This document shows positions 45,864-55,746 of a stretch of 64,000 nucleotides of DNA, piece after piece. The DNA is taken from the NCBI GenBank assembly GCA_003550305.1, contig QKYT01000134.1, positions 61,590-125,589 on the forward strand, written 5' to 3'. The notes beneath the pieces were generated by a model that searched no databases, was not told where the DNA came from, and worked only from the letters and a program-made list of their open reading frames with translations. Every line of letters starts with the position of its first letter. Position 1 is the stretch's first letter. Origin of the DNA: Glomus cerebriforme (lineage: Eukaryota > Glomeromycota > Glomeromycetes > Glomerales > Glomeraceae). Position numbers and translations under genes: made by a program.

Positions 45864-46143
45864 GATCTTCAGCTCGGAAGATTTTTTGCTGAGCTACGGA
45901 TTGTGCGACAAAAATAGGCTGATCACATAATAGGTCTGTGCGACATTTTCACATATTAATTTCGCATATATATTCGCTAACCAGTACCTCTATTTTTATT
46001 TCCCCGAACAAATGTGAGGAAAATGTGAAAGGAGGTCTACATGCAACACAGGATCTTCCCTATAAGTAAATAGTATCGACAAAAGCATATGTTATGAAAG
46101 GCTGAGTGTCTCGCAATTTTGAGATCGCCAGGCATAAGACCAA
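45864..46143 (+). repeat. Left arm of a ~280-bp inverted repeat
   Basis: Starts GATCTTCAGCTCGGAAGATT, includes TTGTGCGACAAAAATAGG, TTCGCATATATATT, GAACAAATGTGAGGAAAATG and AAAAGCATATGTTATG, and ends GAGATCGCCAGGCATAAGAC. The reverse complement of 50,452-50,732 matches it block by block with substitutions and small indels. Confidence 0.8.
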
Positions 46144-46722
46144 TGCTTAATATCATAATTTAATAATCGGCAATTAGGAATGTTCCCCCATGCTTATCTG
46201 ACATGTATAGGAAAAAATTCATAGTGTAATCGACAGCTGAATAATGGAAAATCATTTTACCAAGAAAATCAACTAGCATTTTAGTAATCAGCATACATGT
46301 GGTTCGGTGTAGGGTGTGTTTTAATTTAAGAACCTCTTTCTTGGTTAGTAAATAAAATAGAAAAAAAAAGATAATTGAACATATTCAATGGAACATCCGG
46401 TCCGATATCGGATTGTCATTCTTTAAAATGAATGCTGTCATATGGTTAAAAAAGACCGTACTTTAAGCCAAACTTGATAAAGTTTAGGAAATTTCCTATT
46501 GATTATCTTGAATAACCAAAATTTTTAATTTCGTATGATTCTGAATTACGTCTATCAATGGATAAAAAAAATACTTTCAGAAACTTAATTCCCCTGAAAT
46601 GATCCAGTGTTCATCTTTCTTCTTATTCACAATCCATTTTTTTCTCATTCATATATAAATAAGAAAGAAAAGTGCTTATTAAAAATTATTAAAATTATTT
46701 TAAAAAACACATTAAACTTACT
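46144..46722. other. Intergenic; upstream region of the secreted-protein gene
   Basis: AT-rich without repeats that I can name. The final 60 bases before the ATG are A/T-rich with ATATATAAATAAG at about 46,652, a possible TATA element. Confidence 0.4.
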
Positions 46723-47351
46723 ATGCGACGTCCTATTTCTTTCACTTATATTATCATCGTAACCATCTGTAGCTTAATGAATATCATAGCTTTGATGCCA
46801 GCCACTAAAGGTAAAAAGCTCTGAAATATTTATTAGTTCCAAATACAGTGATTTAATTTATTTAATAATATATATAGCATATGAGGTTCTACTTAGGAAT
46901 TGGGGTGGTCAAGATACTGGTAATTATATCTGATTTTATTGAGCTAAATTCCATGAGTGATTTGATATTATGTATATTCCTTTTGATTTTAATTTAATTT
47001 TATTTATGTACAGATACATGTTGTGTTTGGCAGGAAGATTATCTACACAACTTCATAACTTATATACCTCCAAATGCGGAACATAATAATTTATATTATT
47101 GTTTCAGTTGTGGGACCTTCGATGGTATAGGTGAACACGGTGCGGATTTAAGAAATGGTATTCTTACTTATCATACGTTAGATAATACTACAACATACTG
47201 GGTTGATATGCACGTCATTAATGATGGTCCGAGTTCAAATAAAGGTGGTTATAACAAAGATACCTGTTTCCACGTATTTGGTGATCTAGGCGAAGCAACT
47301 CTTGATGAAGCACCTTACGATGAATGTGAAAAAATCAGAGATTCAAAATAA
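46723..47351 (+). CDS. Small secreted protein, 3 exons
   Basis: Exons 46,723-46,810, 46,878-46,919 and 47,014-47,351 join in phase to 155 residues. The N-terminus is a signal peptide (MRRPISFTYIIIVTICSLMN, IIALMPA). The mature part begins AYEVLLRNWGGQDTDTCCVW and has six Cys (CC, YYCFSC, TCF, DEC), giving up to three disulphides, with aromatic strands (TTTYWVDMHVIND, KDTCFHVFGD). The family is not recognised; length, signal and Cys content fit an effector-like secreted protein. It lies just inside the left arm of the 280-bp inverted repeat. The 3' end has AATAAAT at about 47,431, a plausible polyadenylation signal. No single ORF covers it, so it is easily missed. Confidence 0.75.
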
Positions 47352-47740
47352 GACCGCATATCTTTACAAAAACAATGCATCAATCATTGGTCTGTATAAT
47401 GTACTTTGCAGATACTAATTATATCATGAAAATAAATACTCTTCAATATCAATATTTATTAAAAAATAATATGTATCCTGGGCTACGTCCCAAACATTGT
47501 ATTATTTAGTTAATAATCCTCTATTCTATCTAAATTAATCTAGCGTGCAATGTGCATCCAAATAATTACTCATAATTGATTCAACTTCCACTTCTCGATA
47601 TTTAATAAAGAAATGTTTTACCTTTATTAGATTCTTGTCTTGAAATTTCTTGGCAAATTTCAGCTGGGGTGCCCCGGTCAAAAAACACATATTTTTTTAT
47701 TTTGAATGCTTATATACATTGTATTAGTTATATAGAGATC
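47352..47740. promoter_or_regulatory. Duplicated promoter region of coiled-coil gene copy
   Basis: From about 47,466 (AATATGTATCCTGGGCTACG) to the ATG at 47,741 there are blocks matching the region upstream of the coiled-coil gene at 54,176, notably TATTTTGAATGCTTATATAC about 30 bases before the ATG. GCTTATATAC is the likely TATA element. Confidence 0.55.
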
Positions 47741-47830
47741 ATGTCATCCGAGCTTGAATTATTGAAACAGCGTATCACTGAACTTGAAGCTAAGAACGAC
47801 AAGCTTGAGGCTGAGAATGACGCAGGGCAA
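47741..47830 (+). pseudogene. Truncated N-terminus of coiled-coil gene family
   Basis: Reads MSSELELLKQRITELEAKND, KLEAEND and then runs into a MITE at 47,833. The full-length relative starts at 54,176 with the same heptad pattern (MSSELEVLKQRITELESKN). Only about 28 family codons remain. Confidence 0.65.
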
Positions 47831-47832
47831 TA

Positions 47833-48367
47833 CATCACTAAATTTTCAAGAGGTCCGATAACCATCAATGGACAGAATGTCCACTGACTATCCATTGTCG
47901 GACCCTCCGTAGGTTGGACGTTAATGATGGACGTCCACAGACCGTTAGTTATACGTGATACTGACGGAAAATTTTATTTGATAATATATATTTAATAAAA
48001 AATTCTTTTTTTTTGTTTATATAAGGAATCGAACCGAATATGTCTTTAATAATATATCTCACAATTGTCTCACATCCCAACAACTAGACTATTTGATTTT
48101 TTTTTTATTATATACTAAATAATTTTATTTATTCAATAAAAATCAAAAAATATATAATTTTTTAAAAAAAGATCTACAAATTACCTGTTATAAAACGAAA
48201 TCGTCCAATTACTGTTTATAAGCATGATAAACATACCGACCAATGAATGTGCTTGTCATCTGACACTAATTGAACACTTTAAACATCAAATTTACGTTAA
48301 ATTCTTAACGTAAATTTTACATTTTTGAGCAGCGATGGTCATCGGACCTCTTGAAAATTTAGTGATG
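47833..48367. mobile_element. 535-bp MITE with TA target duplication
   Basis: Terminal inverted repeats CATCACTAAATTTTCAAGAG... and ...CTCTTGAAAATTTAGTGATG extend about 34 bp with one mismatch and are flanked by TA on both sides (47,831-32 and 48,368-69), typical of Tc1/mariner-like MITEs. Subterminal GTCCGATAACCATC/GATGGTCATCGGAC pairs continue the symmetry. No ORF. Confidence 0.85.
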
Positions 48368-48371
48368 TAGC

Positions 48372-48650
48372 TCTATTAGTAAATATTTTGAGTACGTAAA
48401 ACTGCTCACTGGTAAAGATTTGGATGATGTAGACGTTAAAGTAAAATTCATCAGTGGATTATCATCCGATAATAAAAAGCGCGCAGAAGAGTTTGGGTTT
48501 AAAAAACCTTTAAAAGAAATAGTTAAATATTTAGTTAGAGATCCAACACTTTCTACCGAAATACAGAAATACAAAGTGGGAGAGCTGAAACAAGGTAATG
48601 AATCGGTAAGGGTTTTCTCCTGCAACCAAACAGCTAAGAGTAATAGTTGA
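48372..48650 (+). pseudogene. Retroelement Gag-like fragment
   Basis: After the MITE the frame reads SISKYFEYVKLLTGKDLDD, VDVKVKFISGLSSDNKKRAE, EFGFKKPLKEIVKYLVRD, resembling the C-terminal part of retrotransposon capsid (Gag) proteins in which KxxFIxGL..... precedes a helical region. A donor-like GGTAATGA lies at about 48,594. No start, protease or polymerase is present. Assignment is tentative. Confidence 0.35.
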
Positions 48651-49116
48651 CATGGTGTATTTATAGGGATAGTTGGCTCGGTCAAAAAATAGTGTTACGT
48701 CCGGAGTGATACCGATGTGAGATAAAAATTTATTTCTGGGATGGGAAAGAAAATACCGGGCGTTAATATATGTTTTTATGTCGCACAGGCATTACATGGT
48801 CCCTTTGGGACTGCATCATTTCACGTGGCTTATCAAGACATTTTTATAACGAAACATATTAATGACCGAGACACGACCTCATTCCCAAACTGCTGTATGT
48901 GTGATAAAACATTTTATTTGTGAAAAATACTGTTCCTACACTGTATATAAACCAGTGATAGGATAATACAAGAAAGAGACATTATCATAATAGTCTACAC
49001 CACAGCATGTAACAATATTATGAAATACTTTTCTTAACATAAACCAGAGATGCGCTAGAAAGCTACAGATTTCTTTTACTAACATTTAATAACGATAAAA
49101 ATGTATTTAACATCTG
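48651..49116. other. Intergenic; direct-repeat pair
   Basis: About 48,690-48,835 (TAGTGTTACGTCCGGAGTGA ... TATGTCGCACAGGCATTACA) is a diverged direct copy of 49,515-49,635 (TAGTGTTACATCACGAAGTG ... TATGTCGCACAGGCACTGCA). The second copy directly abuts the 5' end of the minus-strand gene at 49,117-49,514. No coding signal. Confidence 0.6.
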
Positions 49117-49514
49117 TTATGCACCGCTATAATAGTATTGTTTTAAGAATTCTTTATAAATTGAAATTGCCTGTATATTAAATGCAATACAAATACTGAT
49201 GAAAAAGACATAAACATTTCCGTAAAAGTGCAAAAACGTTGGTATGATAATAGTTGTTATACCACACAAAAAAATTAATAAAAGTAGATGGCGTCTTCCT
49301 CCAGGAAATTCATAAGCATTCTTAATTAAGAGAGCTCGTTCTATAATATAAAAGAGCGAGAATAATGAAAAAAATAGAATGCTTGAATTATACTTTCAGA
49401 AAAATATTTATATACCATTGCACTCAATTTCTGTACCATCAGGTCTAGTAAGTGTTTGAATCCCATAATCAGCAGTAACAGAAGTAGAAGTAGAGGTATA
49501 TTAATTTCAGACAT
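49117..49514 (-). CDS. Small two-helix membrane protein, possible start defect
   Basis: Exon 2 (49,340-49,117) reads ERALLIKNAYEFPGGRRHLL, LLIFLCGITTIIIPTFLHFY, GNVYVFFISICIAFNIQA and ISIYKEFLKQYYYSGA to TAA, with two membrane helices separated by a short loop. It joins in phase through a GT..AG intron to an exon 1 reading TSTSTSVTADYGIQTLTRPD, GTEIECN. The only nearby ATG (49,514) is two bases out of frame with that reading, so the start is either upstream, non-ATG or lost by a small indel. The family is unknown. The gene lies inside the inverted-repeat segment. Confidence 0.5.
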
Positions 49515-49736
49515 AGTGTTACATCACGAAGTGAGACCGAAGGATAAATTTTTTATTTATGAAAGGCTAAGCATTAATATAGGATTTTATGTCGCACAGG
49601 CACTGCATTATTACACGTGACCCATTTCTCATATCGTTCGATAAAATATTACTTTATTTATGAAATAAAAAATGTTGCCGGAACCAGCTTACAAAATAAA
49701 AAATGCAAATAAATCGCTTTACATGATACATAATAG

Positions 49737-50249
49737 TTATACATCATATGCCACCGAAAATTTAAGATGATTACGTCTGTAATGCTCAATAGCATCTTTA
49801 AGATGTCTGTTTGGAGTAAGTTGATTAACATTAAATTCTTCTCATGTAAAAGGATCATGACAATCCTCTTCTAACCATTCCACAATTGCACTCCTGTCAT
49901 AAGAGTATCCACTTGGTGCCACAACAGGATCCATCATCCAGTCTTTTGTTATAGGACACATGTACGGACTTGGAACAAAGGGGGTCGCTTCCGCTCTTTG
50001 TATTCGTTCAACGATTTTGCAACATCGAAGAGCGAGAGAATTCCAATATGAAGCTTTAAAGTGGGGTTTTTCTTTTTTGAGCCCATCGACCACTTGTTGT
50101 ATACGTTGTCCATAGCCAACTGTTTCTTTTTTCAAATCTTCAATAGTTTTAAAATTTGCACGGAGAAGAACCTCCATTGATTTTTCTCCAACACCATCAA
50201 TTACTTCAAGACTATCAGACATGTTTACGACTTGTTTTCTTTCAGCCAT
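49737..50249 (-). pseudogene. U-box protein with one premature TGA
   Basis: ATG at 50,249. Residues about 13-42 form a helix-hairpin-helix-like motif (EVIDGVGEKSMEVLLRANFK). A U-box follows (about 93-165): PSPYMCPITKDWMMDPVVAP, GYSYDRSAIVEWLEEDCHDPFT, TGA, EEFNVNQLTPNRHLKDAIEH. U-boxes use salt bridges rather than zinc and recruit E2 enzymes for ubiquitin transfer. The TGA at 49,844-49,842 falls inside the U-box and the frame then runs on to TAA at 49,739-49,737. CGA (Arg) to TGA is a single C-to-T change. As it stands the protein would lack the last third of the U-box. It could be a very recent pseudogene, a polymorphism or a sequencing error. Confidence 0.7.
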
Positions 50250-50893
50250 TATTCAATTCAACCTTATGTTTCGCAGGAAAGTTGGCTGAACTTCCACATA
50301 CCCCTACATGCTTTATATCTTGCTGGGAAAAGTTAAGGAGATAAAAAATAGTGATTAGCATTGTCGTATGATGCCAAGAGTTCTATGAAAGCACATGTAA
50401 ATGGAATTCTCATACCTTTTCACATGTAGATCTACCCTGCAAGAGATATAGTTGGTCTTATGCCTGGCGATCTCGAAATTGCGAGTCCCTCAACCCTCCA
50501 TAACATATGCTTTTGACGTTAATATATACTTTTACAGTAGGTCCTGTGTTGCAACTAGACGCCCTTTCACATTTTCTCACATTTGTTTGGGAAAAAATAA
50601 AGAACAAAGGTTAATTATGTTTTCTTTTCAAATATATATGCGAAAATTATTATGTCACACAAACCTGTCTGGTGATCCACCTATTTTTTGTCGCACAATC
50701 TGTGGCTCAGCAATTCTTCCGAGCTGGTGATCGGCACTCTATATTATTCGGAAAGTTGTTCTACTTTCTATCAACTTATCCAAAGGAAGATTCATCCCCC
50801 ATAATTGACTTCATCTTGATTTATAGTTGAAATTTCGCAAAATAATTTTTTTCTAAGATCTTCCTTATCACATCCAGAAAGCTTTCTAAGCCT
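50250..50893. other. Intergenic, mostly the right inverted-repeat arm
   Basis: Contains the right arm of the 280-bp inverted repeat (50,452-50,732). Outside it nothing is recognised, apart from the probable 5' remnant of the Crinkler gene near the right end. Confidence 0.5.
50452..50732 (-). repeat. Right arm of a ~280-bp inverted repeat
   Basis: Reverse complement of 45,864-46,143 with moderate divergence. Shared blocks include TTGGTCTTATGCCTGGCGAT, CATAACATATGCTTTTG, CATTTTCTCACATTTGTT, TTTTTGTCGCACAATC and TTCCGAGCTG. The two arms enclose about 4.3 kb of genes. Confidence 0.8.
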
Positions 50894-51755
50894 TTCTAAT
50901 TTTTGATAAAATACCCTTACGATAATGCTTTTAACGTAAAAGTTAATAAGACAGAGGCGGTTAGTGAACTCAGGGACGCTATCAAGAAAAAAATTGATGA
51001 TAATGTTAAGGCAAAAGACCTCAAGCTATGGAAGGTTGACATTTCCCTTGAAGAAGAAAATGAAAAACTTAACCTCATTAATACAAAAATAAACGTGAAT
51101 ATCAAGGATAAGCTTGGTGGTGTGGAATTGCTTCCACTTTTGAAGATTAGCAAACATTTTACCTCCTAGTCAGCCGACGAATACATACATATAATCGTAC
51201 AGCATCCTGTTGAGATGAAAGAAGTTCACTACACTGCAACGTATGGGCGTAAGAGTGCGAATTTTCAATGGACAGTGAGCCGAGAAATGGTTTCATTAGA
51301 AGGTTTTAAGAAGAAGCTTTGTGAATATTTCACATTTCTGGATGGTACAGAAAATGAGCATATCGTAATAGGTTGTGTAATAGGTGGCGCTGGCTTGAAG
51401 AGAAAAATTTTGACAGGTAAAATGCATAAAAAATTAGACCAGGCAAGTTCAAGTTCCCAGAGTGCAAGTGATATGGTTGAGATTGTGACAGAGCGTAAAG
51501 TTATTCAGTTTTCTGCTGATGAGGATTTATTGAGCATTATCTGAACTGTTGACCCCAAGGTACAGTGGCCTGCCAAAAGTGACCGACCACTTGCGATTTT
51601 ACGATAATTTTGCTGATCATTACCAATTTTGTTTTTTGTTTATTTACATAACGGACTAATAAAATTGCGCCAAATTTTTTTTCCCACATCTCCCAAAGCA
51701 TTTTCTTCAAAATGTAATTATTGTCAATTGACAAAAAACTACCTCCTAAATAAAT

Positions 51756-52876
51756 ATGACTGACCAACGTAAAGAGCTCTCTATTTTTGAACGTGGCGAG
51801 GTTGTTGGCGCTTGGAAGTGTGGAATNNNNNNNNNNNNNNNNNNNNNNNNNNNNNNNNNNNNNNNNNNNNNNNNNNNNNNNNNNNNNNNNNNNNNNNNNN
51901 NNNNNNNNNNNNNNNNNNNNNNNNNNNNNNNNNNNNNNNNNNNNNNNNNNNNNNNNNNNNNNNNNNNNNNNNNNNNNNNNNNNNNNNNNNNNNNNNNNNN
52001 NNNNNNNNNNNNNNNNNNNNNNNNNNNNNNNNNNNNNNNNNNNNNNNNNNNNNNNNNNNNNNNNNNNNNNNNNNNNNNNNNNNNNNNNNNNNNNNNNNNN
52101 NNNNNNNNNNNNNNNNNNNNNNNNNNNNNNNNNNNNNNNNNNNNNNNNNNNNNNNNNNNNNNNNNNNNNNNNNNNNNNNNNNNNNNNNNNNNNNNNNNNN
52201 NNNNNNNNNNNNNNNNNNNNNNNNNNNNNNNNNNNNNNNNNNNNNNNNNNNNNNNNNNNNNNNNNNNNNNNNNNNNNNNNNNNNNNNNNNNNNNNNNNNN
52301 NNNNNNNNNNNNNNNNNNNNNNNNNNNNNNNNNNNNNNNNNNNNNNNNNNNNNNNNNNNNNNNNNNNNNNNNNNNNNNNNNNNNNNNNNNNNNNNNNNNN
52401 NNNNNNNNNNNNNNNNNNNNNNNNNNNNNNNNNNNNNNNNNNNNNNNNNNNNNNNNNNNNNNNNNNNNNNNNNNNNNNNNNNNNNNNNNNNNNNNNNNNN
52501 NNNNNNNNNNNNNNNNNNNNNNNNNNNNNNNNNNNNNNNNNNNNNNNNNNNNNNNNNNNNNNNNNNNNNNNNNNNNNNNNNNNNNNNNNNNNNNNNNNNN
52601 NNNNNNNNNNNNNNNNNNNNNNNNNNNNNNNNNNNNNNNNNNNNNNNNNNNNNNNNNNNNNNNNNNNNNNNNNNNNNNNNNNNNNNNNNNNNNNNNNNNN
52701 NNNNNNNNNNNNNNNNNNNNNNNNNNNNNNNNNNNNNNNNNCGGGAAGAACTTTGGTCTGTACTTCAGGAGGAGTGGGGTAAAATCAAAATTCATAAACT
52801 CCAAAATCTTGTTAATAGTATGCCTAACCGAATTAAGGCTGTATTAAACAGCAAGGGTAACCCCACAAAATATTAA
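51756..52876 (+). CDS. Tc1-like transposase (gap in the middle)
   Basis: The start MTDQRKELSIFERGEVVGAW is a typical paired-domain helix-turn-helix start of Tc1-like transposases. The end is REELWSVLQEEWGKIKIHKL, VNSMPNRIKAVLNSKGNPTKY then TAA, typical of the C-terminus after the catalytic Glu. Everything between, including the DDE residues, lies in 915 Ns (51,827-52,741). The two ends are in different frames across the gap, but the gap length may be an estimate, so this does not prove a frameshift. It would cut and paste the element using the 34-bp ends. Confidence 0.7.
51827..52741. other. Assembly gap (N)
   Basis: 915 undetermined bases inside the Tc1-like transposase. A young multicopy transposon would cause such a gap. 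Long ORFs drawn across it in other frames are artefacts. Confidence 0.99.
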
Positions 52877-54140
52877 TAAATGATCCTTAAACTTTCAAAT
52901 TTTGCCTTTCGAATAAATCAATTTTTTATAAAATTCACTTAGTAGTTTTTGAGAAAATTAAGTTTAAATTTTCGTAACGATTTTATAAATTTATTACACC
53001 TCGCAAGTGGTCGGTCACTTTTGGCAGGCCACTGTAGATCTGGAAATAGTTGTCGATACGTGTAAGTATTATCAAGATATTTAGGATATTCACGTGCCAA
53101 TTTTACCAAAGGTCTGATCGGTTAATTTATGCATGGCTGTTTTTATAGCGCAACAACCTTTCTCTTCGTATACTTTCCCCAAGATGAAGGTTCTTTTCAG
53201 TTTGAAGGCTGATAGCTATGATTAATTACCATGTATTGAGATTGGAGGTTCAGCAACTCCAGAAGAGATCAGGAATAGTGTAATTGAGGATTTTTTAAGA
53301 ATGCACAAAGCATCCCCACCCATCACTAGCGTGAATGAGGCCACCCGCTGTGAATTTATTTCTGCGATTATATATGGTGTGGCATCCATCTTCAATGGTA
53401 CTGTAAAAGTTTATTCCCAATATGAAGTCTCTAAAAGTCATGGAAAAGGACCCATAGATTGGGTGATCAAAATGGGGGACACAATTATTTCTGTAACTGA
53501 AGCAAAACGAGAAGATATTAACCAGAGCGTTGCCCAGAGTACTGTTCAAACACATGCGTCTATGCAATGCAATCGCAAAAAATGTACTTATGATGATGCT
53601 GATTTGTATGAAGGTGCAATATACTACATTGTCTCAACGGGTATGCTTGTAAAACAAATTCGAAAAATATGACCTGAATTACTAACTCTTTTATTTGATA
53701 TCCAATTTCAGGTGTCGACTGGGTAATAACAAAAGTTCAAAATAGTATTGGAGATGGGAATGATAATGGTGATGGGAATCTGGTCGAAGTTTTTTTGTGC
53801 TCGCCTACGCCTACACCTCTACCTATCAACTACCCATCATTATCCCGCGATGACCTAGTTGGACCTATCGAGAAATTATTTGGGCAAATTAAGTGGGTTT
53901 TTGATTAGCAAAAATCATCATTGGTCGATAGAAAGCGGGTAAAAACAGAATAATAGAATAGACATATGTCTTGAGTTAATATTTCAGAAATAGGAGCATT
54001 AGTATAGAAAAAAAAATATGTATCCTGGGCTACGTCCTGAACTTTGTATTTATTTTTGCATGTATTAATAAAAAAATTTTCTTGGCATTTTTCGCTAACG
54101 GGCCGTGAGGAAAAATCACATGATATTTTTTATTTTGAAT

Positions 54141-54150
54141 GCTTATATAC
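54141..54150 (+). promoter_or_regulatory. TATA-like element of the coiled-coil gene
   Basis: GCTTATATAC 26 bases before the ATG at 54,176, within TATTTTGAATGCTTATATAC, a word conserved upstream of the truncated paralogue at 47,741. Upstream, GTATCCTGGGCTACGTCC at about 54,018 is also shared. Confidence 0.45.
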
Positions 54151-54175
54151 AGTGTATTAGTTATACATATAGATC

Positions 54176-55746
54176 ATGTCATCTGAGCTTGAAGTATTGA
54201 AACAGCGTATCACTGAACTTGAATCCAAGAACGTCAAGCTTGAGGCTAAGAATACAGAGCTTAGGAAGGAGAATACTGAAATCTCCTATCTTAGAAACAA
54301 ACTCTCAGTGTCTGATGCTGAAATAGCTGAACTTAAGCGCAGGAATATCAAGTTTCTAAGAGCGAATGAGGAATATAACGAGAGGCGTGATGCTGACAAT
54401 GCCAAACTCAGGGCCGAGAATGTTAAGTTTAGAAATAGACTCACAAAAGTGGAACAGAAGCAGACTCTGCAAAGCGTCTTAATGGCAAATGATAATTCTT
54501 CTAACAACAGTTCACCTAGCTTCAATTTGGTGGATGAGGAAATGGATACTTCATTACCTGAAGAACCGATACTAGAGATAATTACAAAGCAATCGGTATC
54601 AGCTGTTAATATTCCTGTTGTGGAGCAATGTGATCAGACATCCTTGGAAGATAAGGAAATGGATGCTTTCTTGAATGAGGTGCATAAAAAAAAGGTTAGT
54701 AATGAGATTAGGCAGAGGAACAGGGAAAAGAAATTATTGCGTGAATCGTCTACCAAGGACTTGTCTGGGGATGTGCAGTCACAAAGTGACCTCCCAAAGG
54801 GACCCACCTCTTCTGTAACTCAGGACAAAGAATCTCGATCACATAAGAAGAAAGAAGTGGAAAATATTGTGCAGGATGTATTTGATTTTACTATGGATAG
54901 ATCCGAGAAAAATCACATGACAAAAATTTCGCTGATGGGTCATAAGGAAAATAATTCCCAAGAAAAGTTAGAGTTATCAAGTTCAGACGTATTGCAAAAT
55001 ATAAACCGCTTATATGAAAATGCATGTACTGCAGAAAATGAAAGGGTAAAGGCTAATCAGGCAGAAATTCTGTGCTGGAGAAATTTTATTATAGGACTGG
55101 ATAATACTATAGATGAAATCATGATCAAAGAAAAGGTGAGTACGAAAAAGGCCAAAGGACTGATTTATGATTTTATTCTTGCACATAATCCTGACACTAA
55201 ACAAAAAACTTTATATCAATGCATCAGTAGAGCCAGGAAGGTTTATGAGTTTACCAAAAAAATAGGAATTGATAAAATCAAGTATATCAAAACATATAAT
55301 GCGAATGCTATTGCAGAATTATCCGTTAGCCAGATTCAAACTATTGTTGATTATTTCTTCAAGAATCCCAACACTGAATTACTAGGTGATCAGGATGACT
55401 CTATCATAGATTCCGAAGAGGAGATTTTAGATGATCAGATTAATGCATCGGAGGCAGTTTCATCTGAGGTAAACATATCAACCGCACCTATTCCTGTATC
55501 TTATGACTTTAATTCTTCAGGCCCTGTTAATGCGGATGATGGCAACCCAATCCAATCAATGATGATTCTGATTCCAATGATTCTAAAGAAGAGATACCAG
55601 ATGATTCGGATAATGATGGATATAATGGTTACGGTAGATATAATGAATATGGTGAATGTGATAGAGGTTATTATTATCATGATGGAAGATACGAAAGGAA
55701 AGCCTCACCAATGATGAGTCCTATTATCTCTCCGGTAACCGCCTGA
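54176..55746 (+). pseudogene. Coiled-coil protein, likely 3' frameshift
   Basis: The main frame gives 512 residues to 55,714. Residues 1-105 are a long coiled coil (SSELEVLKQRITELESKNVK, AELKRRNIKFLRANEEYNER). A charged disordered middle follows, then a helical domain at about 305-400 (VSTKKAKGLIYDFILAHNPD, TLYQCISRARKVYEFTKKIG, AELSVSQIQTIVDYF). This C-terminal domain recurs in the RING-like pseudogene at 60.5-60.9 kb. Near 55,550 the reading turns Met/Ile-rich and implausible. One frame over, an acidic then Tyr/Gly-rich tail (NDDSDSNDSKEEIPDDSDND, YNGYGRYNEYG) runs to TGA 55,744-55,746, so a one-base frameshift is likely. The product may remain partly functional. The family is common in Rhizophagus; role unknown. 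Confidence 0.6.

Larger units (their letters stand above)
51563..53034 (+). mobile_element. Tc1/mariner transposon inserted in the Crinkler gene
   Basis: Terminal inverted repeats CAGTGGCCTGCCAAAAGTGA... and ...TCACTTTTGGCAGGCCACTG extend about 34 bp and pair perfectly. They are flanked by TA (51,561-62 and 53,035-36), the target duplication of this superfamily. The length of 1472 bp (with an N run of stated size) suits a full-length element. The perfect ends suggest recent insertion. Confidence 0.92.
50894..53908 (+). pseudogene. Crinkler (CRN) family gene with PD-(D/E)XK-like domain
   Basis: The N-terminal block (50,903-51,200) has the ubiquitin-like Crinkler header: YPYDNAFNVKVNKTEAVSEL, DLKLWKVDISLEEENEKLN, and ADEYIHIIVQHP. 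A middle region follows (VHYTATYGRKSANFQWTVSR ...). After the Tc1 insertion comes a C-terminal domain with CEFISAIIYGVASIF, KGPIDWVIKMGD, ISVTEAKREDINQSVAQ and YYIVSTGVDWVIT, fitting a PD-(D/E)XK-like nuclease fold (Asp in PID, E.K in EAK). An intron lies at 53,641-53,711 and the stop is TAG 53,906-53,908. Removing the transposon plus one TA restores the same reading frame. Remaining stops are TAG 51,167, TGA 51,542, and about four more near 53,080-53,226. No start ATG was found, so the first exon is lost or unrecognised. In oomycetes and Rhizophagus such proteins act in the host nucleus or on self DNA; this copy is dead. Confidence 0.75.

Noticed and set aside
51746..52876. Long ORFs of 330-360 codons in several frames
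   Set aside because: They run through 915 Ns. Only the ends matching Tc1 transposase on the plus strand have meaning.
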